Part shown: piece by piece, positions 1 to 6,081 of the stretch | Numbering within the stretch: the stretch's first letter is position 1 | How the letters are laid out: each line of letters starts with the position of its first letter | Notes under the pieces: model-generated | What the model saw: only the letters and a program-made list of their open reading frames with translations | Told to the model about the DNA's origin: nothing | Databases searched by the model: none | From: an uncultured Flavobacteriaceae bacterium | GTDB taxonomy: Bacteria > Bacteroidota > Bacteroidia > Flavobacteriales > Flavobacteriaceae | Length of the DNA: 6,102 nucleotides | Reading direction: 5' to 3' | NCBI GenBank assembly: GCA_947311745.1 | Contig: CAMZLT010000026.1 | Coordinates: 1-6,102 of the forward strand | Translations under genes and position numbers: made by a program

Positions 1-134
1 CTAGTTAAACAATATTCATCTAAAGGATTTATTACATACTGCACACCATTTACATCAAATTTAGTATCCCCATCGGTAAAGTTAATCTTTGAAGTTGTGT
101 CAGGTACATGACTTATACAAACTAATATTTTCAT
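1..134 (-). CDS. etfB: Electron transfer flavoprotein beta subunit, N-terminal part (cut by window edge)
   Basis: ETF beta pairs with ETF alpha to carry electrons from acyl-CoA and other flavin dehydrogenases to the ETF:quinone oxidoreductase in the membrane; the beta subunit binds AMP. Only the first 44 codons are present, reading inward from ATG at 134-132. They start MKILVCISHVPDTTSKINF and continue to VINPLDEYCLT. This is the usual ETF beta opening: a first beta strand, the VPDTT turn, and the NPxDE motif at about residues 36-40. The start is supported by the family's usual N terminus and an A-rich leader just upstream. The gene is divergent from pdhB across 242 bp. In Flavobacteriaceae etfA normally follows, but it lies outside this window. 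Identification rests on recalled family sequence; the short fragment is distinctive. Confidence 0.9.
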   Translation of the reverse strand, partial: MKILVCISHVPDTTSKINFTDGDTKFDVNGVQYVINPLDEYCLT

Positions 135-162
135 TGTTTTTTTATTATAGATTTTAACGCTA

Positions 163-170
163 CGAAAATA
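163..170 (-). promoter_or_regulatory. Candidate -7 box for etfB
   Basis: Read on the minus strand this is TATTTTCG, one base from the Bacteroidota -7 consensus TAnnTTTG. It would place transcription start near position 156 and give etfB a leader of about 20 nt, a typical length. There is no clear TTG at the -33 spacing; that place is occupied by the palindrome at 188-205. A perfect consensus match on the same strand, TAATTTTG at 240-247, is an alternative start point and would give a leader of about 100 nt. Confidence 0.45.
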
Positions 171-187
171 CAAATATTTTTTTAATT

Positions 188-205
188 TATTATGCGTGCA
201 TAATA
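188..205. promoter_or_regulatory. 18-bp palindrome, candidate operator upstream of etfB
   Basis: The sequence TATTATGCGTGCATAATA has two perfect 8-bp arms (TATTATGC and GCATAATA) around a GT centre. It starts 18 bp upstream of the candidate etfB -7 box, so a bound protein would cover the -33 region of that promoter. Size, symmetry and AT-rich ends suit a dimeric winged-helix repressor such as a MarR-family protein. The regulator is not encoded here, so its identity is a guess. The arms are too short and the centre too small for a good RNA hairpin, and no T tract follows, so a terminator is unlikely. Confidence 0.5.
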
Positions 206-259
206 TTTTTTTCTAAAAAATTTACTTTATTTATATAAACAAAATTAATTCAAATTATG

Positions 260-267
260 TACTTTTG
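260..267 (+). promoter_or_regulatory. Candidate -7 box for pdhB
   Basis: TACTTTTG matches the Bacteroidota -7 consensus TAnnTTTG exactly. It lies in very AT-rich DNA between the two divergent genes. Transcription would start near 274 and give pdhB a leader of about 100 nt. No convincing TTG appears about 19 bp upstream; this element is often weak in the phylum. No better match lies between here and the start codon. Confidence 0.5.
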
Positions 268-282
268 CATACTGGATTTAAA

Positions 283-346
283 CCACATACTATTAAACTA
301 TTTCGGTAAATTTTGATAACGAATAGTGCAATCACTATCAATGTGG
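283..346 (+). promoter_or_regulatory. Possible nested RNA structure in the pdhB 5' leader
   Basis: Two perfect inverted repeats are nested inside the predicted pdhB leader. The outer pair is CCACAT (283-288) with ATGTGG (341-346). The inner pair is ATAGTG (323-328) with CACTAT (333-338) around a CAAT tetraloop. Six-bp stems occur by chance in DNA like this, but the nesting and the position just upstream of the gene are suggestive. There is no T tract after the structure, so it is not an ordinary terminator. No known riboswitch class is recognised. Confidence 0.25.
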
Positions 347-376
347 GATATTTCAAATTAAAAATAAATAAAACAG

Positions 377-1357
377 ATGAAAACAATACAATTTAGAGAA
401 GCAATTGCAGAAGCGATGAGTGAGGAAATGCGTAGAGATGAAAGTATTTTTTTAATTGGCGAAGAAGTTGCAGAATATAACGGAGCATATAAAGCTTCTA
501 AAGGAATGTTAGATGAATTTGGATCGAAAAGAGTTATCGATTCGCCTATTGCAGAGCTAGGTTTTGCAGGAATTGCAATTGGCTCTACTATGGGAGGAAA
601 TAGACCTATTGTAGAGTATATGACCTTTAATTTTTCATTAGTTGGTATTGATCAAATTATAAATAATGCTGCTAAAATTCGACAAATGAGTGGTGGTCAA
701 TTTAATTGCCCGATAGTATTTCGTGGTCCAACAGCATCTGCAGGTCAATTAGGAGCAACACATTCACAAGCTTTTGAAAATTGGTTTGCAAACACTCCTG
801 GTTTAAAAGTAATTGTACCTTCTACGCCTTACGACGCAAAAGGTTTATTAAAAGCAGCTATCCGAGATGACGATCCGGTTATTTTTATGGAATCCGAACA
901 AATGTATGGTGATAAAGGTGAAGTGCCTGAAAGCGAATATATTCTACCTATTGGTGTAGCAGATATTAAACGAAAAGGAACCGATGTAACCATAGTTTCT
1001 TTTGGTAAAATAATTAAAGAAGCATATAAAGCTGCTGAAATTTTAGAAAAAGAAGGGATTTCTTTAGAAATTATTGATTTAAGAACTGTTAGACCTTTAG
1101 ATCACGACACCATTTTTGAATCGGTTAAAAAAACCAATCGCTTGGTAATACTTGAAGAGGCTTGGCCTTTCGCTAGTGTTTCCTCTGAAATTACCTTTCA
1201 AGTGCAAGAAAATGTATTTGATTACCTAGATGCTCCTATTTTAAGATTAACCACCGCCGATGCCCCAGCTCCATATTCTCCTGTATTATTGGAAGAATGG
1301 TTGCCTAACGCAAACGATGTAATTAAAGCAGTAAAAAAAGTTTTATACAGAGACTAA
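377..1357 (+). CDS. pdhB: Pyruvate dehydrogenase complex E1 component, beta subunit
   Basis: With E1 alpha this forms the thiamine-diphosphate-dependent alpha2beta2 enzyme that decarboxylates pyruvate and passes the acetyl group to lipoyl-E2, feeding acetyl-CoA to the TCA cycle. The 326 residues span the full family length. Residues 1-175 form the transketolase pyrimidine-binding domain, with the catalytic-type Glu60 in DSPIAELGFAG, the YMTFNF segment at 81-86, and His129 in GATHSQAFENW. Residues 190-315 form the transketolase C-terminal domain, including DLRTVRPLD (234-242) and LEEAWPFA (259-266). The ATG at 377 gives the standard MKTIQFREAI start; its leader is A-rich without a Shine-Dalgarno sequence. 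E1 alpha, E2 and E3 genes are not beside it, so the complex must be assembled from separate loci. A branched-chain 2-oxoacid dehydrogenase E1 beta is the main alternative; sequence and context favour PDH. Confidence 0.95.
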   Translation: MKTIQFREAIAEAMSEEMRRDESIFLIGEEVAEYNGAYKASKGMLDEFGSKRVIDSPIAELGFAGIAIGSTMGGNRPIVEYMTFNFSLVGIDQIINNAAKIRQMSGGQFNCPIVFRGPTASAGQLGATHSQAFENWFANTPGLKVIVPSTPYDAKGLLKAAIRDDDPVIFMESEQMYGDKGEVPESEYILPIGVADIKRKGTDVTIVSFGKIIKEAYKAAEILEKEGISLEIIDLRTVRPLDHDTIFESVKKTNRLVILEEAWPFASVSSEITFQVQENVFDYLDAPILRLTTADAPAPYSPVLLEEWLPNANDVIKAVKKVLYRD

Positions 1358-1395
1358 AATCTTAATCAATGAAATATTAAGGCACAATTATTGAT

Positions 1396-1440
1396 GATAA
1401 AAAATTCTTTTCAGGTAACAACTTGAAAAGATTTTTTATC
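1396..1440 (+). terminator. Strong intergenic hairpin after pdhB, likely terminator or attenuator
   Basis: The arm GATAAAAAA (1396-1404) pairs with TTTTTTATC (1432-1440). After one bulged T the stem continues with TCTTTTCA against TGAAAAGA, then a G-U, a G-C and a T-A pair, closing on an AACA loop. That gives about 20 base pairs, the longest hairpin in the window. The T-rich 3' arm can serve as the U tract, and the A-rich 5' arm would do the same on the other strand. It begins 39 bp after the pdhB stop and ends 16 bp before the next start codon. Confidence 0.7.
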
Positions 1441-1456
1441 TTAAAAAAAATATAAA

Positions 1457-3943
1457 ATGGAAAAAATAAAAATAGTGCTTATATGTTTATTTCTTACAAC
1501 AGTTGCTTTTGCACAAACTAAAGTAAAAGGAATTGTTATTGACGAAATGGATGAACCTGTTGCTTTTGCAAATGTAATTTTTAAAAATTCTATAAAAGGT
1601 ACAATAACCGATGAAAATGGTAACTTTTACCTAGAATCTAACAAAAGCTATCCTGAATTAGAAATCTCTTTTATGGGTTATGAAACAAAAGTAATCCCAA
1701 TAAAGCGAAATAATTTTAACCTAAAGATTGTTTTAAAAGAAACGGCAAATTCATTAGACGAAGTAGTAATTTACTCTGGTAAAGTAAAACGAAAAGGAAA
1801 CCCTGCTATTGCTATTTTAAAAAAAATATGGAAAAACAAACGTCGAAATGGAATTTTTCTATATAAAAATTACGCATTTGATAAATATGAAAAAATAGAA
1901 TTTGACCTTAATAATATTGACGAAAAGTTCAAAAAGAAAAAAGTATTCAAAGGTATGGAGTTTATTTTTGATAAAGTAGATACTTCTAGCGTTACAGGAA
2001 AAACCTATTTACCAATTTTTATTAATGAGTCCATATATAAGGTGTATGGTGAAAACAAACCTACTAAAAAATATAAAGAGGAATTATTAGCAAATAAAAA
2101 TTCAGGTATGTCTAATAATCAAAATGTTAATGAATACCTAAAACAATTATATCAAGATTATAATGTGTATGATAATTACCTTCGTTTTTTTGACAAAAGT
2201 TTTACTTCTCCGTTAGGAAAAACAGGGCCTATCGTTTATAATTATGTATTGTCGGATAGTGCATTTATAGATAACAAATGGTGTTATAATATTGTGTTTT
2301 ATCCTCGTAGAAAAAACGAACTAACCTTTAAAGGCGATTTTTGGGTTAATGACACCACCTATGCAATCAAAGAAATTCAAATGACTGCAAGCAAAAGTGC
2401 AAACATAAATTGGATTAAAGATATTTATATCGAACAAGAATTTGAAGTATTAAATGATTCCGTTTTTCTTTTAAAAAGAGATCATATGATGTCGGATTTT
2501 GCCTTAAATAAAAAAGATAAATCTAAAGGAATTTATGGCAGACGAACCACTTTATATAATAATTATGATTTCAAAAAAAGAATGAATGATAAGTATTATG
2601 CAAAAAAAATATACCAACATAACAGCAAACTTTTCACTAAATCAGATGATTATTGGAAAGAACATAGAATGGAATCTCTTAATAACGACGAAGCTGGTGT
2701 ATATAAAATGTTAGACACCCTACAAACAGTAAAAAAGTTTAAACAATTGTATGACTTAACAGCAATTTTAGCTTCTGGATATTGGCAATTTATTAAAGGC
2801 TTTGATTATGGTCCGATTTATTCTACCTTTGGAAGTAATGATGTGGAAGGATTTCGTATTCGTGCTGGAGGAAGAACATACTTTAATTATAATGACAAGG
2901 CTAGATTAGAAGGCTTTTTAGCATACGGAACAAAAGATAACAAATTCAAATATGGCTTAGCAGGAAGCTGGTTAGTTGACCCAAAAAGTAGATTAATAAT
3001 TTCGGCAGGTAATCGACGTGATGTAGAACAAACAGGTGTAAGTTTAACTACATCAAATAATGTTTTAGACCGAAGTTTTGCCTCTGCTGCATTCTTTTCA
3101 AGAGGAGCAAATTACAAACTAACCAACTTAAACTTATCAAACATAGGTGTGCAATTTGAACCTGTTAAAAATCTAACCTTACGTCTTGGTGCAACATATA
3201 AAACTATGGAGTCCGCAGCTCCAAATAAATTTAAAATTGATTATTTAGCAAAAGACGGAACTATAAAATCCTCATTAAAACAAACCGAAGTGGATGCTGT
3301 ACTAACATTTACTCCTAAGAAAAAAACCGTTGGTTATGGTGTAGAACAAGACATTATAAATAAAGGTCGTTATCCTGTTTTTTACTTAAGTTACACTAAA
3401 GGATTAAAAAACACTCTAAATAGCGATTTTGATTTTCAAAAATTACAATTTTACTACAAACAACGTATTCAAGTAGGAGGATTTGGAAAATTAAAATATG
3501 TGCTAGAAGTTGGTAAAACTTTTGGCGATGTGCCACTTTCCTTAATGGATGTTGTCCCTGGAAATCAATCACCAATGACTGCTCAACGAACTTTTGACTT
3601 ATTAGACTACTACGAATTTGTAACCGACAAATACGCCTCAGCTCATATAGAACATAACTTTAACGGAAGACTTTTTTCTAGATTTCCGCTGTTAAGAAAA
3701 CTTAACTTAAGAGAAGTTGTAGGGGTGCGAGGAGTAGTTGGCACGGTTTCTGATAATAACAGATTAATAAACAGATCTACAATTACATATACTGCTCCCG
3801 AACGTTTATATTGGGAATATCATGTAGGAGTAGATAATATTTTTAAACTATTACGAGTGGATTTTGTCTTTAGAGGAAGTCATCGAAATTTGCCAGAAGC
3901 GACAAATTTTGCAATAAAAGGAGGAATTAATTTTTATTTCTAA
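1457..3943 (+). CDS. DUF5686 family outer-membrane protein with carboxypeptidase-regulatory-like domain
   Basis: This 828-residue protein is of unknown function and predicted to sit in the outer membrane. Residues 1-20 are a signal peptide (MEKIKIVLICLFLTTVAFAQ), with cleavage likely after AFAQ; Cys10 is inside the hydrophobic core and is not a lipobox. Residues 22-95 form a carboxypeptidase-D regulatory-like beta-sandwich, with GTITDENGNFYLE and SFMGYET, as in many Bacteroidota TonB-dependent receptors. From about 100 the sequence follows DUF5686: NPAIAILKKIWKNKRRNG (115-132), then FYPRRKNELTFKGDFWV (281-297). From about 435 to the end, alternating hydrophobic residues, glycine-rich turns (GFRIRAGGRTYFNY, 465-478) and a final aromatic stretch, GGINFYF, suggest a C-terminal beta barrel with an insertion signal. 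It is not a TonB-dependent receptor: no plug domain is visible. It begins 99 bp after pdhB on the same strand, an arrangement I recall from other flavobacteria. Whether it has anything to do with PDH is unknown. Confidence 0.85.
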   Translation: MEKIKIVLICLFLTTVAFAQTKVKGIVIDEMDEPVAFANVIFKNSIKGTITDENGNFYLESNKSYPELEISFMGYETKVIPIKRNNFNLKIVLKETANSLDEVVIYSGKVKRKGNPAIAILKKIWKNKRRNGIFLYKNYAFDKYEKIEFDLNNIDEKFKKKKVFKGMEFIFDKVDTSSVTGKTYLPIFINESIYKVYGENKPTKKYKEELLANKNSGMSNNQNVNEYLKQLYQDYNVYDNYLRFFDKSFTSPLGKTGPIVYNYVLSDSAFIDNKWCYNIVFYPRRKNELTFKGDFWVNDTTYAIKEIQMTASKSANINWIKDIYIEQEFEVLNDSVFLLKRDHMMSDFALNKKDKSKGIYGRRTTLYNNYDFKKRMNDKYYAKKIYQHNSKLFTKSDDYWKEHRMESLNNDEAGVYKMLDTLQTVKKFKQLYDLTAILASGYWQFIKGFDYGPIYSTFGSNDVEGFRIRAGGRTYFNYNDKARLEGFLAYGTKDNKFKYGLAGSWLVDPKSRLIISAGNRRDVEQTGVSLTTSNNVLDRSFASAAFFSRGANYKLTNLNLSNIGVQFEPVKNLTLRLGATYKTMESAAPNKFKIDYLAKDGTIKSSLKQTEVDAVLTFTPKKKTVGYGVEQDIINKGRYPVFYLSYTKGLKNTLNSDFDFQKLQFYYKQRIQVGGFGKLKYVLEVGKTFGDVPLSLMDVVPGNQSPMTAQRTFDLLDYYEFVTDKYASAHIEHNFNGRLFSRFPLLRKLNLREVVGVRGVVGTVSDNNRLINRSTITYTAPERLYWEYHVGVDNIFKLLRVDFVFRGSHRNLPEATNFAIKGGINFYF

Positions 3944-4032
3944 TAAAAAATATGTAATTTTATACAGGAAATAGAGGTTTTTTTCTTATTTGATAAATAT
4001 AAACAATTAAAAAATTAAATTAATTTAAAAAA

Positions 4033-5187
4033 ATGGGAACTAAAATTAAATTATCATTACTTATTTTTATTAGTACATTCTTAGTGCAAGCACAAGAATT
4101 GACTAATAATATTTATTTTAAATCTGGTAAAATGACTATTGATAAGTCATCTTACGATGAACTATTTGATATCGCAGATATTATGCAGGCTATACCAGAT
4201 TACCAATTTATTATTGCAGGACATGTAGATAGTGCTAGTAGTATTGAAAGCGGTATTACTATTTCAAAACAACGTGCTGATGCGGTAAAACGATTCTTAG
4301 TAAAAGCCGGAGTAAACCCAAATCAATTAGAAACGATTGGATACGGTGCAACAAAACCGAAATATAACAATGCAACACCTTCTGGAAGGAGTAAAAATAG
4401 ACGTGTAGAAATTTCTTTAAAAGGAGATGCCGAAGCAATGGAAACAGATATTGACACCGAAATTGCCGATATAGATGCCGATTTTAATATTAAAGAAATT
4501 GCCAAAGAATACGGAATACCTTTAAAATTATTAGTCGAATGGAATAATATCCAAGGTAAATTGTCCTTTTTAGAAGGTGAAAATGACCAATTAAACAAAA
4601 ATATTCATTTTAGATCTGGTAGTTCCATAATTAGAACCTCTTCTAAACCGTTACTAAATAAAATAGCAGATTTTATGCTTAAATATCCTTCAACATCCTT
4701 TACAATCGGAGGACATACGGATAGTTTAGGTAGTATAGAATATAACAAACAGGTATCACAAGGCCGTGCTGATGCTGTAAAAGATTTTCTAGTAAAAGCA
4801 GGTGTTAATCCTAAGCGTTTAAAAACAGTTGCATTTGGATTTACTAAACCAAAATTTCAAAACAAAAAAACTTGGGGAAAAACACAATTAAACCGTAGAG
4901 TTGAAATTATTTTTGATGCTTTAAATGATTATAATGTGAAGAAAGCTGAAAAAATAGAAAAAGCAATGAGTGATGCAGCAGAACTAGAAAAGGCAAAAAA
5001 CACCTTAAAAATTCCAGGAAAGAAAAAAATCTATCACAAAGTGTTAAGAAAACAAACCTTATATGCAATTTCGCAATTATACGATGTAAACATAAAAGAT
5101 ATTCGCAAATGGAATCACATTAAAGGTAATACCATTTATACTGGTAAACGTCTTGCTATTTTTGTAGATGAAAATAAAAAGTATTAA
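4033..5187 (+). CDS. Exported OmpA/LysM protein with duplicated OmpA-LysM modules
   Basis: This 384-residue protein probably anchors or tethers the envelope to peptidoglycan in the periplasm. Residues 1-20 form a signal peptide (SP) ending VQAQ, with no lipobox cysteine. OmpA domain 1 spans about 26-128, with Asp66, Arg81 and NRRVEI at 122-127. A shortened LysM-like segment covers about 152-183 (IAKEYGIPLKLLVEWNNI). OmpA domain 2 spans about 190-293, with HTD at 228-230, Asn238, Arg245 and NRRVEI at 287-292. A Lys/Glu/Ala-rich helical linker runs over about 300-332, and a full LysM lies at 333-378 (TLYAISQLYDVNIKDIRKWN). In this family the Asp and Arg grip the diaminopimelate of peptidoglycan, and LysM binds its glycan. 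Unlike classical OmpA there is no N-terminal barrel. The gene starts 89 bp after the DUF5686 gene, so co-transcription is possible. The ATG at 4033 is fixed by the signal peptide; its leader is A-rich. Confidence 0.88.
   Translation: MGTKIKLSLLIFISTFLVQAQELTNNIYFKSGKMTIDKSSYDELFDIADIMQAIPDYQFIIAGHVDSASSIESGITISKQRADAVKRFLVKAGVNPNQLETIGYGATKPKYNNATPSGRSKNRRVEISLKGDAEAMETDIDTEIADIDADFNIKEIAKEYGIPLKLLVEWNNIQGKLSFLEGENDQLNKNIHFRSGSSIIRTSSKPLLNKIADFMLKYPSTSFTIGGHTDSLGSIEYNKQVSQGRADAVKDFLVKAGVNPKRLKTVAFGFTKPKFQNKKTWGKTQLNRRVEIIFDALNDYNVKKAEKIEKAMSDAAELEKAKNTLKIPGKKKIYHKVLRKQTLYAISQLYDVNIKDIRKWNHIKGNTIYTGKRLAIFVDENKKY
4108..4416 (+). repeat. OmpA-like domain, copy 1 of an internal duplication
   Basis: This encodes residues 26-128 of the OmpA/LysM protein. 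It aligns with copy 2 at an offset of 164-165 residues. Both share QRADAVK/GRADAVK, the identical FLVKAGVNP, GxTKPK and NRRVEI. The peptidoglycan-binding Asp66 and Arg81 are kept, but the asparagine usually found seven residues before the Arg is Gly74, and the loop after HVD differs from the usual TDxxGS. Confidence 0.8.
4600..4911 (+). repeat. OmpA-like domain, copy 2 of an internal duplication
   Basis: This encodes residues 190-293 of the OmpA/LysM protein. It is the more canonical copy, with GGHTDSLGSIEYN, Arg245 and NRRVEI. In the shared FLVKAGVNP segment, seven of nine codons differ from copy 1 only at synonymous positions. The duplication is therefore old and kept by selection on the protein rather than by recent copying or gene conversion. 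Confidence 0.8.
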
Positions 5188-5578
5188 ACCAAAACTTAAT
5201 ATTTAAAAAAATTAACTGTAAGCAGGTTCTTTTAAAAAAACTTTAGTGATACGCTAAGATTAGTATTAGATTTAAAAAACGAAAAATCACTTACTGTAAA
5301 AGGTGTTAAAACAAATATAATCTAAAAAGGAAAAAAGGGAACAGTTGTAAAAATTTGCGATTATCAAAGCAATTCAATAAAGAAATTTTATTTTTTCCAT
5401 ATAACACCTGTATTGACGATAAACTTTAGCAACGATTTTATATCCGAAGTCTCGCTAAAACGATATTGTCGTGATATAAATCTGCTACAAAATAGATTAA
5501 TTATTTTGCATATACAAACAAATGTGATAACTTTTATATCGAATCCTTTTATAATTATTTTTGTGGCTACTCGAAACC
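5188..5578. other. 391-bp spacer without an intact gene; possible decayed gene
   Basis: No intact gene, tRNA or clear terminator is visible between the convergent OmpA/LysM and bcp genes. In the plus frame starting at 5245 a protein-like reading runs SDTLRLVLDLKN then EKSLTVKGVKTNII, hits a TAA at 5323-5325, and continues open for 88 codons (KGKKGTVVKICDYQ onward) to a TAA at 5590-5592 that overlaps the bcp end. The frame has no ATG. A preceding seven-A run (5234-5240) separates it from a GSFKK reading in another frame. This could be a pseudogene or chance. I do not recognise a family. Confidence 0.3.
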
Positions 5579-6043
5579 TTACTCTACATTAAAATCAAAA
5601 ATTTGTTTTGTATGTTCTTTGGTTTTTACTTTTTTGATGATGTTTTCAATAACGCCATTTTCATCAATAATAAAAGTAGTACGATGAATACCGTCATATT
5701 CTCTACCCATAAATTTTTTCGGACCCCAAACGCCAAAAGCAGTAATTACTTTTTTATTTTCATCTGCTAATAAATCAAAAGGCAATTCGTTTTTAGTTTT
5801 AAAATTTAATTGTCTTTTTGGCGAATCAGCACTAACGCCTAAAATATCATATCCTTTATTTTGAAATTCCGTATAATTATCTCGTAAGTTTTTAGCTTCT
5901 GTGGTACAACCAGGGGTACTAGCTTTCGGGTAAAAAAATACAACTAGTTTTTCACCTTTAAAATCGCTTAATTTTATTGTTTTTTCATCTTGGTTTATAG
6001 CTTCAAAATTAGGAGCTACATCACCTATTTTTAAATGTGTCAT
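5579..6043 (-). CDS. bcp: Thiol peroxidase of the BCP/PrxQ peroxiredoxin family, one-cysteine form
   Basis: This is a cytoplasmic enzyme that reduces hydrogen peroxide and organic hydroperoxides, normally recharged by thioredoxin. The 154 residues are the normal family length. The AhpC/TSA thioredoxin-like fold starts at GDVAPNFEA (7-15). The active site YPKASTPGCTTEAKNLRDN (38-56) holds the peroxidatic Cys46 with Thr43 and Pro44. Arg121 in GIHRTTFIID is the expected active-site arginine. The resolving cysteine found five residues after the peroxidatic one in E. coli BCP (CxxxxC) is Lys51 here, and Cys46 is the only cysteine in the protein. Resolution must therefore use an external thiol, if the enzyme is active in the usual way. 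The ATG at 6043-6041 gives the standard short N terminus, with an A-rich leader upstream. The gene is convergent with the OmpA/LysM gene and appears to be transcribed on its own in this window. Confidence 0.92.
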   Translation of the reverse strand: MTHLKIGDVAPNFEAINQDEKTIKLSDFKGEKLVVFFYPKASTPGCTTEAKNLRDNYTEFQNKGYDILGVSADSPKRQLNFKTKNELPFDLLADENKKVITAFGVWGPKKFMGREYDGIHRTTFIIDENGVIENIIKKVKTKEHTKQIFDFNVE

Positions 6044-6073
6044 TTTATTTATATTTATTTAGTGCTAAAATAC

Positions 6074-6081
6074 TACATTTG
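6074..6081 (+). promoter_or_regulatory. Candidate -7 box for a divergent gene beyond the right edge
   Basis: TACATTTG on the plus strand matches TAnnTTTG exactly and points away from bcp. An ATG at 6099-6101, almost at the window end, could be the first codon of a divergent gene, with a leader of roughly 10 nt. There is no clear -33 element. On the bcp side only a poor match is seen (TATTTTAG on the minus strand, about 20 nt upstream of the start codon). Confidence 0.25.

Noticed and set aside
1457..3943. TonB-dependent receptor identity suggested by the N-terminal carboxypeptidase-regulatory-like domain
   Set aside because: No TonB plug domain follows it; the sequence after residue 100 fits DUF5686 instead.
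3944..4032. Promoter for the OmpA/LysM gene in the 89-bp spacer
   Set aside because: A TTTG at 3989-3992 could be a -33 element, but no TAnnTTTG box lies at the right distance, so I cannot choose between an own promoter and readthrough.
4323..4598. 91-codon open frame on the minus strand inside the OmpA/LysM gene
   Set aside because: It lies wholly within a well-supported gene on the other strand, has a low-complexity Ser/Ile-rich reading that mirrors the plus strand, and shows no recognisable domain.
5301..5409. Inverted repeat AGGTGTTA (5301-5308) and TAACACCT (5402-5409)
   Set aside because: Arms of 8 bp nearly 100 bp apart in low-complexity DNA are expected by chance; there is no mobile-element gene or target duplication around them.
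5436..5560. Similar TTTTATATC-containing stretches near 5438 and 5534, and a TCGAATCC resembling a tRNA T-loop
   Set aside because: The matches are short and AT-rich, and no acceptor stem, D arm or anticodon arm can be placed around the T-loop-like bases.
5561..5770. 69-codon plus-strand open frame overlapping bcp
   Set aside because: It is antisense to the conserved C-terminal half of bcp, and its Phe/Asn-rich product is what the complement of A-rich coding DNA gives.
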